DNA from: an uncultured Bacteroidota bacterium
GTDB taxonomy: Bacteria; Bacteroidota; Bacteroidia; Chitinophagales; Chitinophagaceae
Assembly (NCBI GenBank): GCA_903825095.1
Contig: CAIJZF010000352.1
Span: 1-5,597, forward strand
Direction: 5' to 3'
DNA: 5,597 bases
The notes beneath the pieces are model-generated. The model made no database searches, had not been told where the DNA came from, and saw only the letters and a program-made list of their open reading frames with translations. Shown here piece by piece: positions 1 through 5,597 of the stretch (its first letter is position 1; each line of letters starts with the position of its first letter). Made by a program: the position numbers and the translations under genes.

Positions 1-1469
1 GGTTGCGCCACTAAATACTGGTGTAACTCATCTATTGCTTCTAATGGTTTAATAGAGCGTACTAATCCATTTTTTTTCTTAGTATCAATCACAATTTCCA
101 AAGGCATTACACCACCCGCTTCTTTCTCAAACCATTTTAAATCGGTATATAAAGTATCTTTTTTAGGCAGGTCATCTACAATAAAGGCTTCCTTCTTAAT
201 ACGCATCAATCCCATGATAGAAACTACCACCAAAATACTAGTAATGGCAAATACCCATTTGGTATGTTGGAAAGTCCATCTTTCAATTTTAATCAATACT
301 CTTTCTAAAAATTTATTTTCTAAATATTTTACATGTTTTGTACTAGGCGGAGGTAAAAAAGTTAGTACAGGGGGTATAAACAAAAGACTAATTAAAAATA
401 AGGCCATGATATTTAATCCAGATACCCAACCAAACTCTTTTAATAAAGGACTCTTGGTAAGCGCAAAAACAAAAAAACCAATGGCTGCGGTAATATTACA
501 AAACAATGTAACAATGCCCATTCTACCTACCATTTGTTCAATGGCCTCTTGCTTGTTATTTGATTCCTTATAAGAAGTATGGTATTTATTTAAAAAATAA
601 ATGCAATTCGGAATACCTATCACCACTATCAATGGGGGTATTAGTGCAGTGAGTAAAGTAATTTTCTGTCCTAATAAAACCATGGTTCCAAAACTCCATA
701 TAACACCCATCACTACCACAGACAAGCTGAGTAAGGTGGCAGAAATAGATCTAAAAAATAAAAATAAAGTTATGGCCGATAATAAAAGCGAGCCTATTAA
801 AAACCATAACATCTCTTTTTTAATTCTATCTGCAAGTATGGTTCTAATATAAGGCAAGCCACTAATATGTACTTTTAAATTTGATTTTGCTACAAAGGCA
901 TCTAATTTAGATTGCAAGTTTTTAATAATGGCGGAACGCGCTCCGCTATTAATAGAATCGGGTATAAAACTAATAGCCATTATATAAGCGTGGCTACTTG
1001 GATTGTACATTAAATTTTTATAAAAAGGCAGGCTCTCTAAAATAGCTTTATCTGCAGCTAATGCACTGTCAGAACTATAAGGCGCCTTAAAAATTTTATG
1101 TGGTAAGAATTTACTAGACGCACTGTCCTTAACAATTGTATAGGCGCTAGGAACACTTACTACTTCCGTTACGCCAGGAATAGTTTTTATGTCTTTTTGT
1201 AAATTGGCTACTTGATTAAAAACAGTTGTGGTAAAAAATGAATCGGTCTGAAAACCCACCACCATGGTAGTGCCGTCTACACCAAACTTTTTTACAAATT
1301 CTTTATAAATAACAAACTTTGGATTGTCTTCAGGTATGGCCTTGGTAAACTCATAACTTAGCTTTACTTGAATGGCAAAATACCCCATCACTAAAGTAGA
1401 AATTGCTAAAAAACTAAGTGCTGCAATTTTATATTTTACAATGTTCTTACCTAATTGATGCCAAGTCAT
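1..1469 (-). CDS. RND/MMPL-family membrane transporter, N-terminal part (C-terminus beyond the left edge)
   Basis: This is an uninterrupted frame of 489 codons from the ATG at 1469 to the window edge; no stop is reached, so the 3' end is missing. The visible layout is the first half of an RND permease. TM1 lies at about residues 13-34 and is followed by a large extracytoplasmic loop (about 35-215, with IPEDNP at 45-50 and the typical phrase IPGV at 97-100). A tight bundle TM2-TM6 follows at about 219-371, then an amphipathic cytoplasmic linker, TM7 at about 404-422, and the start of the second loop (DDLPKKD at 432-438). The TM4 segment IGIPNCIYFLNKY (284-296) aligns with the family's G-x-x-x-D-Y proton-relay segment but has Asn288-Cys289. 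RND proteins of this type usually have 700-800 residues, so roughly 60% is present. They export lipids or hydrophobic compounds across the inner membrane; the substrate here cannot be read from the sequence. The start is 15 bases after the stop of the upstream gene, without a Shine-Dalgarno sequence. It is probably the fourth gene of the operon. Confidence 0.93.
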   Translation of the reverse strand, partial: MTWHQLGKNIVKYKIAALSFLAISTLVMGYFAIQVKLSYEFTKAIPEDNPKFVIYKEFVKKFGVDGTTMVVGFQTDSFFTTTVFNQVANLQKDIKTIPGVTEVVSVPSAYTIVKDSASSKFLPHKIFKAPYSSDSALAADKAILESLPFYKNLMYNPSSHAYIMAISFIPDSINSGARSAIIKNLQSKLDAFVAKSNLKVHISGLPYIRTILADRIKKEMLWFLIGSLLLSAITLFLFFRSISATLLSLSVVVMGVIWSFGTMVLLGQKITLLTALIPPLIVVIGIPNCIYFLNKYHTSYKESNNKQEAIEQMVGRMGIVTLFCNITAAIGFFVFALTKSPLLKEFGWVSGLNIMALFLISLLFIPPVLTFLPPPSTKHVKYLENKFLERVLIKIERWTFQHTKWVFAITSILVVVSIMGLMRIKKEAFIVDDLPKKDTLYTDLKWFEKEAGGVMPLEIVIDTKKKNGLVRSIKPLEAIDELHQYLVAQ

Positions 1470-1484
1470 AGTGTATATTTTAAA

Positions 1485-2123
1485 TTAATTCACCCATAAA
1501 AAAGCAGCTAATTGTGTGCCCATTCCTATGGCAAAACCCAGTATAAGCTCCTTATTGGTATGATCAGATACTATCATTCTGGCACTCCATACAATGGCTG
1601 CAATTGCTATTGCAACCACTACCCAAGGTAAATTATTAATAGGATATGAAAAGCTTACAAGCACTACAGCCGTTAATAAACCACTCACCCCCATTGTATG
1701 CAAACTTACTTTTATAAAATGATTTGCTGTAAGTCCAATGGCGCTGGCAATAAAAATACCAAAGTAAAAATATTTTAAGGCCAAGGGCTGGTCTGTAAAA
1801 TTTCTACTTAAATAATACATCCACCAATAAAAAAACATTACAATTACATAAGGTATGATTCTATCTTTCTGTGTTTTCAAGAAAATGCTATCGCTGAATT
1901 TTAATCTCCATAATAAGAAAACCGCAAAGGCTGGAAAAAAAGCAGTCAACCAAAATACACTAAATAATTTTAGTTTCAATTGCCAATCGGTAATACTCGC
2001 AAACTCGAAAGGCACCACTTGCATTAAATAGAGAAAAAAATAAGTAGGTATAAATAAAGGGTGTAGTACATAAGACACTAAATGAGCCAATATTTTTAAG
2101 AACTTCGGTGGTTGATTTTCCAT
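1485..2123 (-). CDS. Small polytopic membrane protein, diverged PAP2-superfamily phosphatase-like
   Basis: This 212-residue protein is almost entirely hydrophobic. I count six or seven membrane segments, at roughly residues 9-35, 50-72, 90-105, 116-133, 145-160, 165-183 and 193-210, and no cleavable signal peptide. Three patches resemble the PAP2 (type 2 phosphatidic acid phosphatase) motifs. A C1-like patch has K83 and R88 in KTQKDRIIP. A C2-like patch around KVSLHTMGVSG (138-148) has H142 but no PSGH. A C3-like patch, SARMIVSDHTNKE (180-192), keeps the R-x5-H spacing (R182, H188) with E192 where the usual Asp sits. If active, it would remove phosphate from a lipid phosphate such as undecaprenyl pyrophosphate or phosphatidate at the membrane surface. 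The motif divergence makes activity uncertain, and an unassigned membrane role is possible. It starts 20 bases after the rpoN stop and ends 15 bases before the transporter gene, so it is almost certainly cotranscribed with both. Confidence 0.85.
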   Translation of the reverse strand: MENQPPKFLKILAHLVSYVLHPLFIPTYFFLYLMQVVPFEFASITDWQLKLKLFSVFWLTAFFPAFAVFLLWRLKFSDSIFLKTQKDRIIPYVIVMFFYWWMYYLSRNFTDQPLALKYFYFGIFIASAIGLTANHFIKVSLHTMGVSGLLTAVVLVSFSYPINNLPWVVVAIAIAAIVWSARMIVSDHTNKELILGFAIGMGTQLAAFLWVN

Positions 2124-2143
2124 TCGTCTGTTTAGGTTTTTAA

Positions 2144-3679
2144 CTACAATTCTTTGCGCAATCTAGCTACTGGTACATTTAATTGTTCTCTATACTTGGC
2201 AACGGTTCTTCTAGCAATATTATAGCCTTTTTCTTGCAACTGCTCTGTTAACTCATCATCGCTGAAGGGCTTGTGCTTATCCTCCGACTCCAATAGTTCT
2301 TCTAATATCGCTTTTACTTCTTTGGTACTTACTTCTTCTCCTGAATCGGTGGTTAAAGACTCGCTGAAAAAATATTTTAATAAAAAAGTGCCAAATTCGG
2401 TTTGTACATACTTACTATTCGCTACCCTACTTACCGTAGAAACGTCTAAAGCCGTTTTTTCTGCAATATCTTTTAATATCATGGGCCTTAACTTGGTGGT
2501 ATCGCCCGTCATAAAGAATGCTTCCTGATGCAACAAAATAGATTTCATTGTATGCAACAAAGTTTGCTGTCTTTGCTGAATCATTTCAATGAACCATTTA
2601 GCTGAATCAATTTTTTGTTTTATAAAAAATACAGCCTCTTTCTGCGATTTATCTTGCTTATTACTTCGCTCGTATTCTTTTAGCATTAATTTATAGTCAT
2701 CGCTAATAACCAGTGGTGGCGCATTACGGCTATTCAAGGTTAATTCTAAGTGGCCATTATTGATAAGCACCGTAAAGTCTGGGATAATATATTTATCGGC
2801 CTCGCTCATATGCCCCGTCTCAGCCCCAGGCTTGGGATTTAAAGAAATAATCTGATGAAGCACTTCTTTCATTTGTGTCTCCTCTAAATGCAAACTCTTC
2901 TGTATTTTATCGTAGTGCTTGCGTGTAAATTCTTCAAAATGTTTTTCAATAACCGTAATGGCTAGCTTTCTTATTTCATTGGAAGTCGCCTCTTGTTCTG
3001 ATGGCGAACCTTGTTCCGATTGTTTTCTTTTCAACTGAATAAGTAAACATTCTTGTAAGTTACGAGCACCAATACCGGGCGGATCAAACTGCTGCACTTT
3101 TAACAATAAGGCTTCAATTTCTTTTTCTTCTACCCACATGCTTTGTTTGAAGGCTAAATCATCTGCAATAGATTGCAAGGCTCTTCTCAAATAACCATCA
3201 TCATCTAAACTCCCTACAATTTGTTCTGCAATTTTATATTCATGGTCGGCCAAATCCAACATGCTCAGTTGGTCCATCAATAATTCATGTAAACTTTGTT
3301 CTGCTCTAATAGGAATAACCTTGTCATTATCTAGTTCTGGATAATAATCGTCCTTGGTTTTATAATCCGCCACATCTCCTTCATCGTCAAAACTATAATC
3401 ACTTAATTCTTCATTGCTCATTTCAAATTCATCTACCGGAATGGCTTCTTCTTCCTCCAAGCTACCTTGCAATAAATCATCCGGCATTTCTTCTACCGAC
3501 TTTTCCATATCTCCTTCTAATAAATCGGCATTCATTTCTAAGGCTGGATTTTCTTCCAACTCTTCTTTGACTCTTTGTTCTATTTGGGCAGTAGGAATTT
3601 GCAACAACTTCATCAGTTGTATTTGCTGTGGCGACAATCTTTGTAATTGTCTTTGTTGCAAGGATTGGCCTAATGACAT
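2144..3679 (-). CDS. rpoN: RNA polymerase sigma-54 factor RpoN
   Basis: This 511-residue protein is complete and has the full sigma-54 domain order. Region I (about 1-50) is rich in Gln and Leu (QSLQQRQLQRLSPQQIQLMKLLQIP pattern at 5-29) and is the part contacted by AAA+ activators. Region II (about 51-125) is strongly acidic. The core-polymerase-binding region (about 125-330) contains the typical FDPPGIGARNLQECL at 198-212. A helix-turn-helix (about 400-425, DIAEKTALDVSTVSRVANSKY) is followed by the signature RpoN box ARRTVAKYRE at 489-498, which reads the -24 promoter element. The factor directs polymerase to -24/-12 promoters and needs an ATP-hydrolysing enhancer-binding protein; none is encoded here. 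The length is normal for the phylum, perhaps slightly long because of region II. The start lies 10 bases after the stop of the aminotransferase gene, and the next gene starts 20 bases after its own stop, so it sits inside an operon. The identification is secure. Confidence 0.98.
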   Translation of the reverse strand: MSLGQSLQQRQLQRLSPQQIQLMKLLQIPTAQIEQRVKEELEENPALEMNADLLEGDMEKSVEEMPDDLLQGSLEEEEAIPVDEFEMSNEELSDYSFDDEGDVADYKTKDDYYPELDNDKVIPIRAEQSLHELLMDQLSMLDLADHEYKIAEQIVGSLDDDGYLRRALQSIADDLAFKQSMWVEEKEIEALLLKVQQFDPPGIGARNLQECLLIQLKRKQSEQGSPSEQEATSNEIRKLAITVIEKHFEEFTRKHYDKIQKSLHLEETQMKEVLHQIISLNPKPGAETGHMSEADKYIIPDFTVLINNGHLELTLNSRNAPPLVISDDYKLMLKEYERSNKQDKSQKEAVFFIKQKIDSAKWFIEMIQQRQQTLLHTMKSILLHQEAFFMTGDTTKLRPMILKDIAEKTALDVSTVSRVANSKYVQTEFGTFLLKYFFSESLTTDSGEEVSTKEVKAILEELLESEDKHKPFSDDELTEQLQEKGYNIARRTVAKYREQLNVPVARLRKEL

Positions 3680-3689
3680 AATCGCTGCT

Positions 3690-4889
3690 TTAAGAAATTG
3701 CTTTTTTTATCACGCTTAAAAATGCAGCTCCTTTTTCATGTACTTGCTCTTCCGTCCATAATAAACTAATGGCGGTAGAGATACATCTACTCATGATGGC
3801 ATCGCTTTTTTCAAAAGATTTTGTACTTAATGCAGCTAGTGCTTTTTGTTGTGCTTCATTTAAAGCAGAAAGACTTTGCACATTTTTAAGATGCGCCCAC
3901 TTTTTGATATAATGCCAGTTGTTGGCATACCAATAAAAATTTCCAGCTAATATATTAGCCTGCTTCATAGCCTCTATTACTTTTTCTGTGGCTTCATGAG
4001 AAGGTAAAAACCAAGTTAAAAAACTGCCACTATCTCCTGCAGGATCCGGTACTGTTCTAAAAGCAATGCCAGGCACTTGCTCTATATAAGATCTTAAAAT
4101 TTGATTGTTCTTTTTTTGTACCTCTAAAAACTGGTCTAATTTTCTTATTTGTGCAAGACCCACTGCAGCATGCAATTCACTAATTCTAAAATTATATCCC
4201 AAGAAAGGATGTAAGTCTGCTCCTCTATCCACACCTAAATGATCATGTCCATGATCGGTGTAAGCATCTGCTTTAATGTATACATCTTTATTATTGGTCA
4301 TCACCACACCTCCTTCACCACAGGTAATTGTTTTTACAAAATCAAAGGAAAAAGTACCTGCATGTCCAATAGTACCTAATGCTTTTCCTTTATAAGTACC
4401 GCCAATGCTTTGACAAGCATCTTCCAATAATATTAATTGATGTTTATCGCAGATGGCCTTTAAGGCATCTAAATCGGCCATGCTTCCGCACATATGCACG
4501 GGCATGATACATTTTGTTTTAGGGGTAATGGCGGCTTCCACTGCTGCAGGGTCTAATGTAAGTGAACTATCAATATCTACTAAAACAGGCACAGCGCCCA
4601 CACTTAAAATGGCTTCAAAACTTGCCACAAAAGTAAAGGCAGGCATAATCACCTCATCTCCAGCGCCTATACCTAATGAAACCATTGCAGTGGTTAAAGC
4701 TGCAGTACCACTGGAAGTTAATTGCGCATATTGAGTACCAAAACGGCTACAAATAGCCTGTTCTAGCTCTTTTGATTTCCAGATCCCTTTTCTAGGGCCA
4801 TCAAAACCATAACGCATTAGAATACCGGTCTCTAGGACCTCATTTACTTCTTTTTTTTCTTCCGCTCCAAAGAATTCAAAACCTGGCAT
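3690..4889 (-). CDS. DegT/DnrJ/EryC1/StrS-family PLP-dependent aminotransferase, KdnA-like
   Basis: This 399-residue fold-type I sugar aminotransferase is complete. Visible landmarks are the phosphate-binding SSGTAAL (59-65), MPAFTF (82-87), EDACQ with the pyridine-nitrogen Asp157, FSFDFVKTITCGEGG (180-194) with the PLP Schiff-base Lys186, and GYNFRISELHAAVGLAQ (231-247). The phrases VHMCGSMADLD (131-141), DHGHDH (212-217), FYWYANNWHY (318-327) and KSDAIMSR (361-368) match what I remember of KdnA. That enzyme uses glutamate to aminate the C8 aldehyde of oxidised Kdo, giving 8-amino-3,8-dideoxy-manno-octulosonate for LPS. This is recognition from memory, not an alignment. The family is certain; the substrate is a moderate-confidence inference. 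KdnA's usual partner, the Kdo 8-oxidase KdnB, is not in the window. The gene is first in the minus-strand operon and its ATG lies about 22 bases downstream of a TACCTTTG box. The alternative is an aminotransferase for another nucleotide sugar. Confidence 0.95.
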   Translation of the reverse strand: MPGFEFFGAEEKKEVNEVLETGILMRYGFDGPRKGIWKSKELEQAICSRFGTQYAQLTSSGTAALTTAMVSLGIGAGDEVIMPAFTFVASFEAILSVGAVPVLVDIDSSLTLDPAAVEAAITPKTKCIMPVHMCGSMADLDALKAICDKHQLILLEDACQSIGGTYKGKALGTIGHAGTFSFDFVKTITCGEGGVVMTNNKDVYIKADAYTDHGHDHLGVDRGADLHPFLGYNFRISELHAAVGLAQIRKLDQFLEVQKKNNQILRSYIEQVPGIAFRTVPDPAGDSGSFLTWFLPSHEATEKVIEAMKQANILAGNFYWYANNWHYIKKWAHLKNVQSLSALNEAQQKALAALSTKSFEKSDAIMSRCISTAISLLWTEEQVHEKGAAFLSVIKKAIS

Positions 4890-4911
4890 ACCCTTTAGTT
4901 TTATTGATAAA

Positions 4912-4919
4912 CAAAGGTA
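4912..4919 (-). promoter_or_regulatory. Bacteroidota-type -7 promoter box of the minus-strand operon
   Basis: Read on the minus strand, the box is TACCTTTG, which matches all fixed positions of the TAnnTTTG consensus used by the primary sigma factor of this phylum. The start codon of the aminotransferase gene lies 22 bases downstream, implying a leader of about 15 bases. I see no good TTTG at the -33 position (around 4939-4945), so the upstream half is weak. No Shine-Dalgarno sequence lies at proper spacing. Confidence 0.6.
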
Positions 4920-4950
4920 GTTTAAAAAACGAAAATTGGGTGTTTTTCAG

Positions 4951-4957
4951 TAATTTG
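4951..4957 (+). promoter_or_regulatory. Possible -7 promoter element for the DUF5606 gene
   Basis: TAATTTG, followed by C, lies 27 bases before the ATG at 4985. It resembles the TAnnTTTG box but is one base shorter between TA and TTTG, and I see no clear -33 TTTG at normal spacing. Position and orientation make it the best candidate in the 95-base divergent gap. Transcription would begin near 4962-4966. Confidence 0.35.
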
Positions 4958-4984
4958 CGCCCGTAAAAAAACTACACCGAATTT

Positions 4985-5407
4985 ATGGAATACAGCAAAC
5001 TAATCGCCGTTTCTGGCCTATCAGGATTATTTGAATTATTGACCAGCAAAAGCGATGGTGCGATAGCTAAATCACTAGAAAATGATGCCACTCAATTTAT
5101 TAGCTCAAGAGCGCATCAGTTCTCTCATTTAGAGAGTATTGAGGTATTTACGACCCGCGAAAACGTTTTTTTAGCGGAAGTATTTATTGCCATGGGTAAA
5201 TCTAAGGAAGCCTTACCTAATGAAAAAGATCCCAAATCGGTAGAAGCCTATTTCAAAAAGACTTTCCCCAATATGGACTTTACAAGAGTGTATGCGAGTG
5301 ATATGAAGAAAATGGTAAAATGGTTTGCACAATTGCAAAAGCATAAGGTAGAACCTACCTTGCCAGAGGCAGACGACGAAGCTGAAGCAGAAGAAGCAAA
5401 GGCATAA
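4985..5407 (+). CDS. DUF5606 domain-containing protein
   Basis: This 140-residue, probably cytoplasmic protein has no signal peptide or membrane segment. The N-terminal phrase KLIAVSGLSGLFELL (5-19), SLENDATQF (30-38), HLESIEVFT (48-56), the middle LAEVF (63-67), the DPKSVEAYFKKTFPNMD block (82-98) and RVYASDMKKMVKWFAQL (101-117) fit DUF5606, a small family I associate with Bacteroidota. Its function is unknown to me and I do not assign one. Residues 126-140 form a low-complexity acidic Ala/Glu tail (PEADDEAEAEEAKA) outside the conserved domain. The last codons and the TAA stop lie inside the first copy of a 30-bp tandem duplication, so the tail is probably fast-evolving. The gene is transcribed divergently from the rpoN operon and appears monocistronic, with an intrinsic terminator about 90 bases after its stop. 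Confidence 0.92.
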   Translation: MEYSKLIAVSGLSGLFELLTSKSDGAIAKSLENDATQFISSRAHQFSHLESIEVFTTRENVFLAEVFIAMGKSKEALPNEKDPKSVEAYFKKTFPNMDFTRVYASDMKKMVKWFAQLQKHKVEPTLPEADDEAEAEEAKA

Positions 5408-5450
5408 GCCTTTGCTGATGAAGAAGCAAAGGCATAGGCCTTTGCTGATG
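5391..5450 (+). repeat. 30-bp direct tandem duplication across the DUF5606 stop codon
   Basis: Bases 5391-5420 and 5421-5450 are identical except at one position: A at 5407 against G at 5437. The changed base is the third base of the DUF5606 stop codon, TAA in copy one and TAG at the matching in-frame site of copy two. The unit is 10 codons long, so the frame is kept; beyond the stop it would read AFADEEAKA and then stop again. The preceding coding sequence is rich in GAA and GCA, which favours replication slippage. Confidence 0.95.
5395..5446 (+). other. Pair of identical-stem hairpins within the tandem duplication
   Basis: Each repeat copy contains a perfect 9-bp inverted repeat, AGCAAAGGC against GCCTTTGCT, with a four-base loop. 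The first hairpin pairs 5395-5403 with 5408-5416 (loop ATAA); the second pairs 5425-5433 with 5438-5446 (loop ATAG). The DUF5606 stop codon sits in the first loop. No T-run follows either stem, so they are not standard intrinsic terminators. An mRNA 3'-end stabilising role is possible but unproven. The left arm of copy one can also pair with the right arm of copy two. Confidence 0.75.
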
Positions 5451-5496
5451 ACAGAGTAAAACTACTTTGACTTACCCTCCACTAACTTATATAAAA

Positions 5497-5527
5497 AGCT
5501 TACCTAACCTAGGGTAAGTTTTTTTTT
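5497..5527 (+). terminator. Intrinsic terminator after the DUF5606 gene
   Basis: CTTACC at 5499-5504 pairs with GGTAAG at 5513-5518 around an 8-base loop. The stem can extend by a G-U and an A-U pair, and a run of nine T (5519-5527) follows directly. The A-run at 5493-5497 lies on the other side, so the element could also work in reverse. A competing longer stem forms from ACTTACCC (5470-5477) with GGGTAAGT (5512-5519). Confidence 0.75.
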
Positions 5528-5585
5528 ATCCTTAAATTGCAATACCGCCAATAGCTATAAGTAGCGATTGCATAAAAAATTACAC

Positions 5586-5597
5586 ATGAAAAAAATA
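5586..5597 (+). CDS. Start of a plus-strand gene cut by the right edge
   Basis: Only four codons, reading MKKI, are visible after an ATG that follows the terminator by 58 bases in AT-rich sequence. MKK-type starts are common in exported proteins with a signal peptide, but four residues cannot establish this. The call rests mainly on position: a free ATG in an open frame after a terminator, with an intergenic stretch long enough for a promoter. Confidence 0.4.

Noticed and set aside
214..852. Two plus-strand open frames (214-573 and 601-852)
   Set aside because: Both lie antisense inside the long minus-strand RND transporter frame, which has coherent membrane topology and family motifs; the plus-strand translations show no recognisable domain.
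2168..2184. TGGTAC-N6-TTGT resembling a sigma-54 -24/-12 promoter
   Set aside because: The spacing is one base too long, the -12 GC is missing, and it lies inside the rpoN coding region on the wrong strand. I saw no convincing -24/-12 site in either intergenic region by eye.
2271..3719. Plus-strand open frames at 2271-2528 and 3414-3719
   Set aside because: They are antisense to rpoN, and their Ser-rich or otherwise featureless translations mirror the opposite-strand codons.
4453..4734. Plus-strand open frame of 93 codons
   Set aside because: It is antisense to the aminotransferase over its PLP-phosphate-binding region and has no independent support.
4890..4900. AAAGGG next to the aminotransferase ATG as a Shine-Dalgarno sequence
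   Set aside because: Only one base separates it from the start codon, too close to function, and starts in this phylum generally lack such sites.
5531..5575. Possible promoter for the right-edge gene: TTGC at 5537 with TATAAG at 5556 or TAGCGATTG at 5562
   Set aside because: The first pair is only 13 bases apart and the second does not match TAnnTTTG, so I could not support a promoter call.

Overview
The window looks like an ordinary chromosomal segment of a low-GC member of the Bacteroidota, possibly Chitinophagaceae or a close relative; the family-level guess is weak. The evidence is a perfect Bacteroidota-type -7 box (TAnnTTTG), start codons without Shine-Dalgarno sequences, a DUF5606 protein (a family I know from this phylum), and AT-rich sequence with compact spacing. 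I see no insertion sequence, CRISPR array, tRNA, rRNA or phage gene.

From about 4890 down to the left edge, four genes are packed head to tail on the minus strand with gaps of only 10, 20 and 15 bases, which suggests one operon. In transcription order they are a DegT-family PLP aminotransferase resembling KdnA, the Kdo-8-amino sugar transaminase; rpoN (sigma-54); a small polytopic membrane protein with diverged PAP2 phosphatase motifs; and an RND/MMPL-type membrane transporter that runs off the left edge. The last gene is a clear open frame of 489 codons from its ATG at 1469 to the window edge. Three of the four genes could serve the cell envelope (LPS core sugar, lipid phosphate, lipid or hydrophobe export). 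That is an inference from family membership.

A 95-base divergent intergenic region (4890-4984) carries the operon promoter and, facing right, a weaker promoter-like element for a DUF5606 gene (4985-5407). The end of that gene lies in a 30-bp perfect-length tandem duplication (5391-5450, one mismatch). Each copy forms a 9-bp hairpin with a stop codon in or beside its loop. An intrinsic terminator follows (about 5497-5527), then the first four codons of another plus-strand gene at the right edge.

I found no clear undescribed multi-gene system. The observations most worth a second look are the KdnA-like enzyme without a visible KdnB partner, an Asn where RND transporters usually have the TM4 proton-relay Asp, the diverged PAP2 motifs, and the duplicated stop-codon hairpin.
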